Assembly: GCA_013287435.1 (NCBI GenBank) | Contig: JABDDU010000012.1 | Coordinates: 1 to 43,147 of the forward strand | DNA: 43,147 nt | From: Verrucomicrobiota bacterium | GTDB taxonomy: Bacteria; Pseudomonadota; Gammaproteobacteria; Coxiellales; Coxiellaceae | Reading direction: 5' to 3' | Part shown: positions 16,908 to 25,093 of the stretch, one piece after another | Numbering within the stretch: position 1 is the first letter of the stretch | Layout: each line of letters opens with the position of its first letter | The notes under the pieces: model-generated | The model's input: only the letters and a program-made list of their open reading frames with translations | Told to the model about the DNA's origin: nothing | The model's database searches: none | Program-made: the position numbers and the translations under genes

Positions 16908-17498
16908 ATGTCCATGCTTGAGTTATTAAAAAATCGAAATAAATTTAAAATAGAAAATATCATATTGGCATTATGCGGCGTGTTATTTTTTTTATGTGGA
17001 ATTGTAATAAAAAATAATCGCTCTGCTAATCAGCTTGGTATTGATAATAAAGCTAATACAAATGATATTAATGCTACGCCATGGGTTTTTTGCATGTCAT
17101 TGATGAATTCTTTTGATCCCACACAAGCGTATGGAGATGGTAGTAAAATTTCAGGAAATATCGAGTTTACGAACAATTTGGCTTCGTATAATCAATCGCG
17201 ATTGCAAGCTGCGTGTCAAATGCTTCAGCAGTTTTGTACATCAGAATATATAACAAATCTACGTCATTTTTTTGCAAAAGACGCAACTAAAAATACAACA
17301 GGTGATGCACAATATATTGGTAATTGCGATTCTATATCTTTATATTTGGGAATAGCGTTAATAGTGCTCGGAAGCGCTTCCTTGATACTTGCTGCTTGCC
17401 ATTTTTTTCGACCGCGTCAATCAGCATCATTATTTTCGAATGCTAACGTACAAAACCTGGAAGAAGCAATGAGCGCACCCGCTATCACGCCGCCATGA
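16908..17498 (+). CDS. Two-helix membrane protein downstream of the FMN riboswitch
   Basis: Not recognised. The 196-residue product has transmembrane segments at about residues 17-36 (IENIILALCGVLFFLCGIVI) and about 140-163 (YLGIALIVLGSASLILAACH). They enclose a loop of about 100 residues with several cysteines, probably in the periplasm. A short polar tail ends EEAMSAPAITPP. The ATG at 16908 has GAGG 6 bases upstream; the frame extends to 16884 without such a site. It is the first sizeable gene after the FMN riboswitch and is in the same orientation, so it may be flavin-regulated. Two helices would be unusual for a known riboflavin transporter. The layout and tail resemble the protein at 2655. 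Confidence 0.65.
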   Translation: MSMLELLKNRNKFKIENIILALCGVLFFLCGIVIKNNRSANQLGIDNKANTNDINATPWVFCMSLMNSFDPTQAYGDGSKISGNIEFTNNLASYNQSRLQAACQMLQQFCTSEYITNLRHFFAKDATKNTTGDAQYIGNCDSISLYLGIALIVLGSASLILAACHFFRPRQSASLFSNANVQNLEEAMSAPAITPP

Positions 17499-17517
17499 AT
17501 AACTAAAACATTTTGAT

Positions 17518-19809
17518 CTACGTAGTAAGCGTTATAACATCCATCTGCGTCACGCCACGCAATCCCCGCGGTAATAAATTTCCGCGGCGACCACGTTCGC
17601 CGTGAAAATTCGCTAAATCAGAGGGTTTGAGTGTTAATTGTTTTTTCCCGGCGGTTAATCGTAAGCTAGAATTTTCGAATAAAACAACCACGCCGACACA
17701 AAATTCTTCGCGTGTTGCTACTTTCGCAGTCGGAATTTGAATCATTTTGTTGCCTTTTCCACGCGGTAATTCAGGTAATTCGGCAAGTGGAAATACGAGC
17801 AGATGTCCCACATTCGTTAATACCACAACAAATTGCGATTCCGTATCTGAAATTAAAATGGGAGATAATGCCAATGAATTATTCGGACATTTTAACATCG
17901 CTTTTCCATTGCGATTTTTGCTGAGTAAGTTTTCAAATACAGTGACAAATCCATACCCCGCATCGGATGCAATTAAAAAACGATCTTCAGCTTTTCCGAT
18001 CATCATTCCAGCTATTTCAGCACCAGGGGTAATTGTTAATTTTGATGATAACGGTTCACCTTGTCCACGCGCAGAAGGTAGTGTGTGCGCAACCAGAGAA
18101 TAACTTTTTCCAGCGGAATCTAAAAAAGTGATCGTGTCAGTACTTTTGCCCAGTATTTGCTGATAAAACTCATCACCAGCACGATAGCTTAGTGTGGCGC
18201 CATCAATCTCATGACCTTTTGCTGCGCGTATCCATCCTTTTTTCGATAACACAATGGTGACATTTTCTGCAGGTACAATTTCTTCAAAGCTCATCGCTTT
18301 TGCTTCAATGCGCGCGACAATCGGTGAGCGTCTTTGATCACCATACGTTTTTTGATCTTCTTTTAATTCGTTTTTGATCAGTGTTTTTAAGCGCGCCGAT
18401 GAACCCAATGTTTTTTCTATATCATCCTTTTCTTCACTCAATGCTTTTTGTTCGTCGCGAATTTTTATTTCTTCTAATTTTGCAAGTTGTCGCAATTTAA
18501 TTTCCAAAATCGCATCGGCTTGTATGTCGCTTAATTTATATTTTTTCATTAATGCCGATTTCGGTTCTTCTTCGTGGCGAATAATGCGAATCACTTCATC
18601 GATATGCGCATAAACCGTTAAAAATCCCGCTAATAAATGCAGTCTTTCGAGAATATTTTTTAGGCGAAATTCTAAACGACGACGCACGGTTTCTGTTCGA
18701 TAATCCAACCATTCGTTTAAAATCATGAGTAATGATTTTACTTGTGGACGACCATTCGTGCCAATTAAATTAAAATTAATTCTGAATGTTTTTTCTAATT
18801 CCGTGGTTGCAAATAAATGTGACATGAGTTGTTCGACATCAACACGATTGCTACGCGGCGAAATCACAATACGCGTTGGATTATCATGATCCGATTCATC
18901 GCGTAAATCAGTCACCGTGGGCAATTTTTTTGCTTGCATTTGTCCCGCAATGTCTTCCAGAATTTTGCTCGCGGAGACTTGGTGCGGTAGCGCTGTAATA
19001 ATAATATCGTCTTCTTCGAGTGTGTAGGTTGCGCGCGCACGAATAACACCATTACCCGTTTCATAGATTTGTTTAATGTCCGCGAGTGTTGTAATAATTT
19101 CCGCAGACGTCGGATAATCCGGTGCTTTAATAATTTTAAAAATATCGGTGAGTGTTGCTTTTGGATTTTCTAATAAATAAATACACGCATTGATGACTTC
19201 GGTTAAATTGTGCGGCGGCAAATCCGTTGCCATTCCGACAGCAATACCTGAAGCGCCATTTAATAACACATTTGGTAAACGCGCTGGTAATAACGAAGGT
19301 TCATCCATGGTGCCATCAAAATTCGGCACCCAATCCGTTGTGCCTTGTTGTAATTCAGCAAGCAGTGCATTCGCATATCCCGTTAAACGAGATTCGGTAT
19401 ATCGCATGGCAGCAAACGATTTAGGATCATCGCTTGAACCAAAATTTCCTTGACCATCCACCAAGGGATAACGATACGAAAAAGGTTGCGCCATTAACAC
19501 CATGGCTTCATAACAAGCGCTATCACCGTGCGGATGAAATTTACCGATCACGTCCCCAATCGTTCGCGCGGATTTTTTATATTTTGCCGTGTTTTTCAGG
19601 CCTAACTCAGACATCGCATAAACAATGCGACGTTGCACGGGTTTTAATCCGTCGGCAATATGCGGTAATGCGCGATCTAAAATAACGTACATTGCGTAAT
19701 CGAGATACGCTTTTTCGCTGAAGGCGAAAATAGATTGTTTTTCGGTATCAGAATAGGTTTGCGGGGCTTTTGCCATAATTTGCTTGCACGCTTGTTCCGG
19801 GTTGAGCAC
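17518..19809 (-). CDS. parC: DNA topoisomerase IV subunit A
   Basis: Breaks and rejoins DNA in the ParC2ParE2 enzyme that decatenates daughter chromosomes. The 763-residue protein aligns along its whole length with E. coli ParC (752): [20 protein letters not shown], the catalytic tyrosine in [10 protein letters not shown] (residue 137), and the C-terminal repeat domain with [13 protein letters not shown] near the end. The quinolone-resistance region [11 protein letters not shown] carries the sensitive-type Ser (97, E. coli S80) and Glu (101, E. coli E84). The N-terminus is 17 residues longer than in E. coli. parE is not in the window. The HipB-like gene lies 23 bases upstream on the same strand. 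Confidence 0.97.
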   Translation of the reverse strand: MLNPEQACKQIMAKAPQTYSDTEKQSIFAFSEKAYLDYAMYVILDRALPHIADGLKPVQRRIVYAMSELGLKNTAKYKKSARTIGDVIGKFHPHGDSACYEAMVLMAQPFSYRYPLVDGQGNFGSSDDPKSFAAMRYTESRLTGYANALLAELQQGTTDWVPNFDGTMDEPSLLPARLPNVLLNGASGIAVGMATDLPPHNLTEVINACIYLLENPKATLTDIFKIIKAPDYPTSAEIITTLADIKQIYETGNGVIRARATYTLEEDDIIITALPHQVSASKILEDIAGQMQAKKLPTVTDLRDESDHDNPTRIVISPRSNRVDVEQLMSHLFATTELEKTFRINFNLIGTNGRPQVKSLLMILNEWLDYRTETVRRRLEFRLKNILERLHLLAGFLTVYAHIDEVIRIIRHEEEPKSALMKKYKLSDIQADAILEIKLRQLAKLEEIKIRDEQKALSEEKDDIEKTLGSSARLKTLIKNELKEDQKTYGDQRRSPIVARIEAKAMSFEEIVPAENVTIVLSKKGWIRAAKGHEIDGATLSYRAGDEFYQQILGKSTDTITFLDSAGKSYSLVAHTLPSARGQGEPLSSKLTITPGAEIAGMMIGKAEDRFLIASDAGYGFVTVFENLLSKNRNGKAMLKCPNNSLALSPILISDTESQFVVVLTNVGHLLVFPLAELPELPRGKGNKMIQIPTAKVATREEFCVGVVVLFENSSLRLTAGKKQLTLKPSDLANFHGERGRRGNLLPRGLRGVTQMDVITLTT

Positions 19810-19832
19810 AACCCTTCACGCGCGTCTCCGTT

Positions 19833-20132
19833 CTATATAATTTTTTGCTTTCGTTTTCCGCGCTTGCGCACGGGTTGTGTTGCCGCTTCCCAATTTTCAA
19901 CGTCAACGCGCTGACGGGGCTTAAATAAACGTTCTATGTCTTGACTGATTTCAAGCGCTTGAGAAATGGCAATAAGTCTTTCCAGTGAGATTTGTCCCGT
20001 ACGTTCAAATCGCTTGAGTGAATGGATGTTCACATGAGCGGTTTTCGCCAAGACGTCTCGAGTCCAGGCTTTTTGTAGTCGGATAGCGGTTAATCGTTTT
20101 GCTAATTCTTTGCAGATATCTTTCGGTATCAT
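19833..20132 (-). CDS. XRE-family regulator, HipB-like, without a partner toxin
   Basis: A 99-residue DNA-binding protein with a lambda-repressor-type helix-turn-helix: LAKRLTAIRLQKAWTRDVLA, then HVNIHSLKRFERTGQISLER and LIAISQALEISQDIERLF. The tail is basic (RQRVDVENWE, then RKRGKRKQKII), as often seen in regulators encoded beside HipA-type kinase toxins. No hipA-like gene is next to it: parC follows 23 bases downstream and coq7 is divergent upstream. It may be an orphan antitoxin left after loss of the toxin, or a regulator recruited to the parC transcript. Both are inference. Confidence 0.75.
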   Translation of the reverse strand: MIPKDICKELAKRLTAIRLQKAWTRDVLAKTAHVNIHSLKRFERTGQISLERLIAISQALEISQDIERLFKPRQRVDVENWEAATQPVRKRGKRKQKII

Positions 20133-20222
20133 TAGCGCATTCCTTTTGCATCGTAAAAACAGATCATATAGTATCTTTCATATTATAAATTGGCAATAAT
20201 TTAATGTGGATGCGAGGTTGTT

Positions 20223-20858
20223 GTGCGGCATTTTTCTGTGATCGACAAAATATTAATATCAGCCAATGATGCGCTAACCACTATTTTTACGATGACTTCT
20301 GACGCCAGAAAAAATCCCGCAGAAAAAATATCCGAAACAGAATTATCAAATGAAGAGAAAAAAAATAGTATTGGCTGCATGCGCGTCAATCACACGGGCG
20401 AGGTGTGTGCGCAAGCATTATATCGCGGACAATTATCGACATGTCATTTTGAAAAAACACGCGCCATGCTCGAAAAATCCTGTGACGAAGAAACGGATCA
20501 TTTGGCCTGGACGAAAGAACGATTAAATGAATTACATGGAAAAACCAGTTATTTAAATTTATTTTTTTATATGAATTCTTTTTTTCTGGGCGTTATTGCA
20601 GGCTTTGCAGGTGATCGCTGGAGTTTGGGTTTTGTTTCAGAGACCGAAATTCAAGTGGCTCAACATTTGGAAAATCATTTAGAAAAATTGTCTACAAATG
20701 ATTTAAAAAGCCGTGCGATTGTTATGCAAATGCGCGACGAAGAAATGCAACATGAAAAAGCCGCTGTCGATGCGGGCGCTGATCATTTGCCTTTCCTGAT
20801 TAAAAAACTAATGCAAATACATGCGAAAGTGATGACCAGTATCGCCTATTGGATCTAG
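20223..20858 (+). CDS. coq7: 3-demethoxyubiquinol 3-hydroxylase (Coq7)
   Basis: Di-iron monooxygenase that hydroxylates the penultimate ubiquinone intermediate at the inner membrane. The 211-residue protein shows the iron ligands in MRVNHTGEVCAQALYRGQ, CDEETDHLAWTKERL (ExxH) and MQMRDEEMQHEKAAVDAGA (ExxH). The hydrophobic membrane-associating helix FFLGVIAGFAGDRWSLGF lies between them. The start is GTG 20223 with GAGG 6 bases upstream, and the length fits the family. Its presence points to aerobic ubiquinone synthesis. It is divergent from the HipB-like gene, and the repeat region of the second ATPase begins six bases after its stop. Confidence 0.92.
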   Translation: MRHFSVIDKILISANDALTTIFTMTSDARKNPAEKISETELSNEEKKNSIGCMRVNHTGEVCAQALYRGQLSTCHFEKTRAMLEKSCDEETDHLAWTKERLNELHGKTSYLNLFFYMNSFFLGVIAGFAGDRWSLGFVSETEIQVAQHLENHLEKLSTNDLKSRAIVMQMRDEEMQHEKAAVDAGADHLPFLIKKLMQIHAKVMTSIAYWI

Positions 20859-20863
20859 CTATT

Positions 20864-20938
20864 TTGAACGCCATTTTCTGTACAAAAATTAAAAAATGGC
20901 GTACAATTTTTACATATAATATAAAAATTGGCGTACAA
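20864..20938 (+). repeat. Inverted and direct repeats ahead of the DUF4143 ATPase gene
   Basis: A palindrome at 20864-20906 has arms TTGAACGCCATTTT and AAAAATGGCGTACAA. A second copy of the right arm, AAAATTGGCGTACAA (20924-20938), ends one base before the ATPase ATG, so GGCGTACAA occurs at 20898-20906 and 20929-20937. Between them CAATTTTTA and TAAAAATTG form another small palindrome. As with the array before the ATPase at 953-2407, the last repeat touches the start codon. Confidence 0.75.
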
Positions 20939-20939
20939 A

Positions 20940-22103
20940 ATGTTTGATAGATTTATACAACTTACTGAAAATAATAGTTTTTTTCTTTTTGGAGCGCGTG
21001 GAACTGGAAAAACGACTTTATTGAAATCATTGCCCTGGCTCAAAGGCGCTTTGACGATTAATTTGCTAAAAGCCAGTGATGAAAATCGCTTTGCGCGCGA
21101 TCCGGATACATTAACTGCGATTGTCAATGCATTACCAAAAACACAAACGCATGTCGTGATAGACGAAATTCAAAAACTACCCAAATTATTAGATATTGTG
21201 CACGATCTTATCGAAACAACCGATAAAAAATTTATTCTTACCGGATCCAGCGCCAAAAAATTAAAACACGGTGGTGCGAATTTATTAGCGGGAAGAGCAT
21301 TGCTTTATCATTTGTATCCGCTGACTTATTTAGAAGTGGGAGAACAATTTAATTTATTGCATGCGTTGCAATATGGTATGTTGCCAAAAACATTTGAATT
21401 TTCGAGAGATCATGACAAGCAACTTTTTTTAGAAGCCTATGTGAATTTATATCTTAAAGAAGAAGTGTGGGCGGAAAAATTTGTTCGTGAATTAGAACCG
21501 TTTCGTTATTTTTTAGAAGTGGCTGCACAGGCCAATGGCAAAATAATTAATTTCTCGAATATTGCCAGAGATGTCGGCGTTAATAATCATACCGTTCAAG
21601 ATTATTTCTCTATTTTAGAAGACACTTTGATTGGTTATATGCTTCAGCCTTTTGATCATTCGTTTCGAAAACGATTAAGTAAAAAGCCGAAATTTTATTA
21701 TTTTGATACCGGTGTTACGCGAACTTTGGCGCGATTCATTGAAATACCCTTAGCTGAAAAAACCTATGAATTTGGCCAAGTTTTTGAGCATTTTATTATT
21801 AATCAGTGTATACAATTAGCGAGTTATCGTCATCGTCATTATCGTTTTAGTTATTTATCAACGAAAGATGGCGCGGAAATTGATTTGGTGGTTGAACGTC
21901 CCGGAAAAAAGATTTTATTGATTGAAATTAAAAGTGCAGGCAATGTTGAAGCACGGCATTTATCCACATTAAAATCATTATCCAATGATTTTGGCGATTG
22001 CGAAGCGGTGTGTTTTAGTCGAGATACTTATTCGAAAAAATTTGACACTATAATGGTTTATCCGTGGGAGATGGGTGTTAAAAAATATTTTTTTGAGGGA
22101 TAG
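20940..22103 (+). CDS. AAA ATPase with DUF4143 nuclease-like domain
   Basis: A 387-residue P-loop ATPase of the COG1373 group. Walker A is FGARGTGKTTLL near residue 18-29, Walker B is THVVIDEIQKLP near 71-82, and FILTGSSAKKLK is the sensor strand. A winged-helix-like region follows (ANGKIINFSNIARDVGVNNH, about 200-220). The C-terminal DUF4143 domain has the nuclease-fold pattern GAEIDLVVER...ILLIEIKSA. The function of this family is unknown. The ATG at 20940 is chosen over TTG 20928, because the TTG and next codons belong to the promoter-proximal repeat. A separate hairpin element follows 11 bases after the stop. Confidence 0.88.
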   Translation: MFDRFIQLTENNSFFLFGARGTGKTTLLKSLPWLKGALTINLLKASDENRFARDPDTLTAIVNALPKTQTHVVIDEIQKLPKLLDIVHDLIETTDKKFILTGSSAKKLKHGGANLLAGRALLYHLYPLTYLEVGEQFNLLHALQYGMLPKTFEFSRDHDKQLFLEAYVNLYLKEEVWAEKFVRELEPFRYFLEVAAQANGKIINFSNIARDVGVNNHTVQDYFSILEDTLIGYMLQPFDHSFRKRLSKKPKFYYFDTGVTRTLARFIEIPLAEKTYEFGQVFEHFIINQCIQLASYRHRHYRFSYLSTKDGAEIDLVVERPGKKILLIEIKSAGNVEARHLSTLKSLSNDFGDCEAVCFSRDTYSKKFDTIMVYPWEMGVKKYFFEG

Positions 22104-22114
22104 GTGTTTTATTT

Positions 22115-22310
22115 TTAAATGCGAATTAAGAGCTAAACTATCGGTAGCGAGTGAATGTTGGGGTTACGGATGGTTTGAGGGGAGTGTGTGTGGCATGGAT
22201 GCCACACCAAGCAAGCCTACAGGGATGTATTCACGGCGTCTCCCTGAAAACCATCCTAACCACAACATTCCGAGCGGATGCAAAAAATTCAGCTCTTAAT
22301 TCACATTTAA
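22115..22310. repeat. Palindromic element D
   Basis: About 196 bp of non-coding sequence. The ends form a 20-bp inverted repeat with one mismatch (TTAAATGCGAATTAAGAGCT against TTAAATGTGAATTAAGAGCT). Pairing continues inward, for example GAATGTTGGGGTTACGGATG against GGAATGTTGTGGTTAGGATG. Near the tip is a perfect small hairpin, TGTGGCAT GG ATGCCACA, followed by AGCCTACAGGGATGTATTCA. I see no target-site duplication. It looks like a mobile or REP-like hairpin of the same general design as families A-C, but of unrelated sequence. It separates two convergent genes. Confidence 0.7.
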
Positions 22311-22314
22311 GATC

Positions 22315-22557
22315 CTAAGGATAACATGGTGGTTTTAATTCTGATGGTGGCAATGCTTTTGATCTGGTATTAATCGCAAAGAAATTAGCAGAACCAGATC
22401 TTTGAGCACATTTTTTTTTGCCATGGACCGACCTATTAATTTTATCGTCTAATGCACATAATCTTTTTAAACAAGATTTCGCATCACTTGATAATTCGCT
22501 TAATTGGTGATTAATTCGATCGTAATCTAGTGCGTGAGTCGTATTGTGTCTGCTCAT
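22315..22557 (-). CDS. Small hypothetical protein coupled to the VOC gene
   Basis: An 80-residue frame whose ATG overlaps the stop codon of the upstream VOC-protein gene by one base (TGATG), the usual sign of translational coupling. The product begins MSRHNTTHALDYDRINHQLS and has a helical N-terminal half with several Leu (LSELSSDAKSCLKRLCALDD), then a basic, Ser/Pro-rich tail. No domain or membrane segment is recognised. It could be a true small protein or a chance frame; the junction is the main support. Confidence 0.45.
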   Translation of the reverse strand: MSRHNTTHALDYDRINHQLSELSSDAKSCLKRLCALDDKINRSVHGKKKCAQRSGSANFFAINTRSKALPPSELKPPCYP

Positions 22558-22952
22558 CAAAAATCCGATTTTATAGGTATGTGAATAACCTGAACTACAT
22601 TACCATCCGGATCAGCGCAATACAAACTGCGTGTACCGTCGCGATGGGTTTTGGGTTCTTTGATTATTGTGACGTTATTGTCTGTTAAAAATAAAAACCA
22701 AGCATCAACCGCTTCCGGTGATTCAACAAAAAATCCAATATGATCTAATCGCTGTGATGGGCGTTGACGTTCGCATTTTTCTACGCGATGCAGCGCTAAA
22801 TTATCAGTACCCGAAGTTAAATAAATATTATCGGGATCGGGTTGCCATTCAATGCGCATATTAAAAATATTTTTATAAAAATGAGTGCAGGCAGTAACAT
22901 CAAATACATTAAGCGCGACATGATGTAAGCCTAAAGTCTGTAATTTTTTCAT
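22557..22952 (-). CDS. VOC-superfamily (glyoxalase/dioxygenase fold) protein
   Basis: A 131-residue protein with one vicinal-oxygen-chelate module pair: LGLHHVALNVFDVTACTHFY at the N-terminus, RLDHIGFFVES in the middle, and YCADPDGNVVQVIHIP at the C-terminus. The family's metal ligands can be assigned to His in LHHVAL, His in DHIGF and a late acidic or polar position. The usual final Glu in the motif 'PDGNxxE' is Gln here (PDGNVVQV), so catalytic metal binding may be altered. The substrate is unknown; glyoxalase I, fosfomycin-resistance and lyase relatives share this fold. A small ORF follows with an overlapping start. Confidence 0.78.
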   Translation of the reverse strand: MKKLQTLGLHHVALNVFDVTACTHFYKNIFNMRIEWQPDPDNIYLTSGTDNLALHRVEKCERQRPSQRLDHIGFFVESPEAVDAWFLFLTDNNVTIIKEPKTHRDGTRSLYCADPDGNVVQVIHIPIKSDF

Positions 22953-22984
22953 GTTAGTTTTGGTTGTGTGCCATTACCCATACT

Positions 22985-23557
22985 TTACTTATTGCCAGTC
23001 AATATAAAATTCTCTAGTAATTTTATGCCCTGTTCCGTCAATATAGACTCGGGGTGAAATTGTACTCCTTCAATCAGCCATTGGCGATGTTTAATGCCCA
23101 TAATTTCTTGATCATCTGTCCATGCGGTAATGTCAAAATCATCGGATAATGTGCTGCGATCAATCACCAAAGAATGATATCGCGTTGCCTTAAATGGACA
23201 TGATATATTTTTAAAAACACCTTTGTTATCGTGATAAATATTCGATGTTTTTCCATGCATAATTTTTTTCGCCCCAATAATTTTTGCGCCAAAACGGTGT
23301 GCAATTGCTTGATGTCCCAAACAGACGCCCAAGATAGGAATTTTTCCGGCAAATTTTTCTATACAAGATAAGGTAATTCCCGCGTTTTCAGGTCTTCCAG
23401 GACCGGGCGAAATAATAATATGCGATGGATTTAATTTTGATATTTTAGATAATGTGATTGCATCATTTCGAAAAACCAACACGTCATGATTTAACGCACG
23501 AAAATAGTGCACTAAATTAAATGTAAAAGAATCGTAGTTGTCGATCACGAGTAACAT
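22985..23557 (-). CDS. trpG/pabA: Anthranilate/aminodeoxychorismate synthase glutamine amidotransferase
   Basis: Class I glutamine amidotransferase that supplies ammonia to TrpE or PabB. The 190-residue protein begins MLLVIDNYDSFTFNLVHYF. It has the oxyanion strand IISPGPGRPENAG, the nucleophile in ILGVCLGHQAIAH, and the His-Glu pair in VQFHPESILTEQG. Sequence alone does not separate TrpG from PabA, and in many bacteria one protein serves both. No trpE or pabB is adjacent; rpe lies upstream on the same strand at a gap of about 45 bases. The ATG at 23557 is chosen because the family starts at this point. The frame continues 13 codons upstream without similarity. Confidence 0.88.
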   Translation of the reverse strand: MLLVIDNYDSFTFNLVHYFRALNHDVLVFRNDAITLSKISKLNPSHIIISPGPGRPENAGITLSCIEKFAGKIPILGVCLGHQAIAHRFGAKIIGAKKIMHGKTSNIYHDNKGVFKNISCPFKATRYHSLVIDRSTLSDDFDITAWTDDQEIMGIKHRQWLIEGVQFHPESILTEQGIKLLENFILTGNK

Positions 23558-23602
23558 GATGAACCTATTGACTTGTATATCTATCGAAATAAACACCGAT
23601 AA

Positions 23603-24271
23603 TTATTGCGCTATTTTTTCTCGCAATACTTTAACGCGTTCCAGATAATCATCCGTGCCAAATAAAGCCGATCCCATGACAATAAAATTCGCACCAGCAT
23701 CAACCACACCGCAAATAGTATCAACATTAATTCCGCCATCAATCCCCAATAAAATTTTTGGATTGTGTTCTTCAATTAATTTTTTGGTTGTACGAATTTT
23801 TTCGATAGAATCTGGAATAAATTTTTGTCCGCCAAAACCAGCGAAAACAGACATAATTAAAATCATATCAATACAAGAAAATAATTTTTCAGAAATTTCA
23901 ATCGGTTTGTCGGGATTAAAAGCAATACCGGCTTGCATACCTGCATCGTGAATTTTTTTGCACAGCGTTTCTGACTCTTTCACAACAATGGGATGAAAGG
24001 TGATGCGATTCGCTCCTGCTTTCGCAAACGGTTCAATATATTTTTCAGGATCGGTTACCATCAAGTGCACATCGATTTCTGCAGTAATACCATCATTTCG
24101 TAGCGCAGAACAAATAGGTGCACCAAAGGTTAAGTTCGGCACAAAATGATGATCCATAACATCACAGTGAATCGCATTGGCACCGGCGTTTAAAATCTCG
24201 CGCGATTCACGCCCTAAATTGGCAAAATCTGCTGATAAGATTGAGGCAGCGAAAATGATTTTTTGAGACAT
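23603..24271 (-). CDS. rpe: Ribulose-phosphate 3-epimerase
   Basis: Interconverts ribulose 5-phosphate and xylulose 5-phosphate in the pentose phosphate pathway. The 222-residue TIM barrel shows AASILSADFANLG, the metal and catalytic sites in IHCDVMDHHFVPNLTFG, EIDVHLMVTDPE, MSVFAGFGGQKFIPD (usually SVNPGFGGQxF, so Asn-Pro is Phe-Ala here) and LGIDGGINVDT with the second catalytic Asp. The phosphate site is FIVMGSALFG. It is followed by the trpG/pabA-type gene, an arrangement close to the rpe-gph-trp region of other gammaproteobacteria but without gph. Confidence 0.93.
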   Translation of the reverse strand: MSQKIIFAASILSADFANLGRESREILNAGANAIHCDVMDHHFVPNLTFGAPICSALRNDGITAEIDVHLMVTDPEKYIEPFAKAGANRITFHPIVVKESETLCKKIHDAGMQAGIAFNPDKPIEISEKLFSCIDMILIMSVFAGFGGQKFIPDSIEKIRTTKKLIEEHNPKILLGIDGGINVDTICGVVDAGANFIVMGSALFGTDDYLERVKVLREKIAQ

Positions 24272-24392
24272 AAGTGCTCCGACGTTTTCACTATTATGCC
24301 GGAATTCTGCGAAATTTTCAGTGATAAAAATCTATTGCGGATAATCGATTTTATGTTATTCTCAACGAACATTATTTTAGGGAGAAATCGCA

Positions 24393-24617
24393 ATGCCGGG
24401 TTTATTTGATCTAGATGACAAGAGAGGTCACTATAGTCCTTTAAATAATAATGATCAAAATACTCAGAAGGGAGAAAGACCAGCAACATTCCCATCTTTA
24501 CCGAGTCTCACGTTTAAACCATCAAACATATCTAAATTATTTAGATCTGACACAGCATCTGACACAGCATCCAAAGACACAAAACCCTTATTGGGTAATT
24601 ATTCTCCGCGAAAATAA
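24393..24617 (+). CDS. Small orphan protein, Ser/Pro/Asn-rich
   Basis: A 74-residue frame with a strong ribosome site (GGGAG, 8 bases before the ATG at 24393), which is the best reason to accept it. The product is polar and probably disordered. It begins MPGLFDLDDKRGHYSPLNNN and ends KPLLGNYSPRK, so the short motif YSP recurs near both ends, and SDTASDTASK is an internal repeat. No domain, signal peptide or membrane helix. The next gene starts 32 bases later and also has a strong ribosome site. Secreted-effector status is possible but there is no direct evidence. Confidence 0.55.
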   Translation: MPGLFDLDDKRGHYSPLNNNDQNTQKGERPATFPSLPSLTFKPSNISKLFRSDTASDTASKDTKPLLGNYSPRK

Positions 24618-24649
24618 TAATTTTTCCCACGGAACGGAGGAAATTTGCG

Positions 24650-25093
24650 ATGGGAATCCAAGAAAAGATAGATGCTGTTAACAAGTTATACCGTCGATAT
24701 GAAGAAGATTTAAAAGCAGCAACTAATTGTGAAGATAGAGGTATTTATAGCGAGAAAATAAAAGCATTATCGCTTTGTTTAGGGGCGCTAGCAGCCCCCG
24801 CCGATCTTTCAAAATTAAGAAGATTAATAGCTTTACGAGAGCAACTGGCGACAGTAAGCGAAAAAGGATATAACTGCAAGATGGGGGTCGAGAACCTAAC
24901 CAATATTTTCAGTGAAAGTAATGTTGCGAACATAATGGACGAGGTGATTGAAGAATTGAGAAGACAACGAAGCAATAATCCCGCTCAATTTTATCAAGTG
25001 TCGAATGGTGCACCGGAACAAAATGAATCGACCGGCAAAACAGATAGCGAACCCTTTACTGACATCAAATCCACAAACCTCGCCCCTTCTTAA
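24650..25093 (+). CDS. Orphan helical protein, unknown function
   Basis: A 147-residue protein preceded by GGAGG at 8-10 bases, in tandem with the small gene at 24393. It is largely alpha-helical by composition. Segments such as AVNKLYRRYEEDLKAAT, LSKLRRLIALREQLATV and VANIMDEVIEELRRQR look like helices of a coiled-coil or helical bundle, followed by a polar tail from about residue 115 (NGAPEQNESTGKTD). No known domain was recognised. Its last 29 bases overlap the 3' end of the convergent djlA. Confidence 0.6.
   Translation: MGIQEKIDAVNKLYRRYEEDLKAATNCEDRGIYSEKIKALSLCLGALAAPADLSKLRRLIALREQLATVSEKGYNCKMGVENLTNIFSESNVANIMDEVIEELRRQRSNNPAQFYQVSNGAPEQNESTGKTDSEPFTDIKSTNLAPS

Noticed and set aside
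24393..25093. Toxin-antitoxin pair for the two tandem small genes
   Set aside because: Neither protein resembles a toxin or DNA-binding antitoxin; only the tandem arrangement suggested it.
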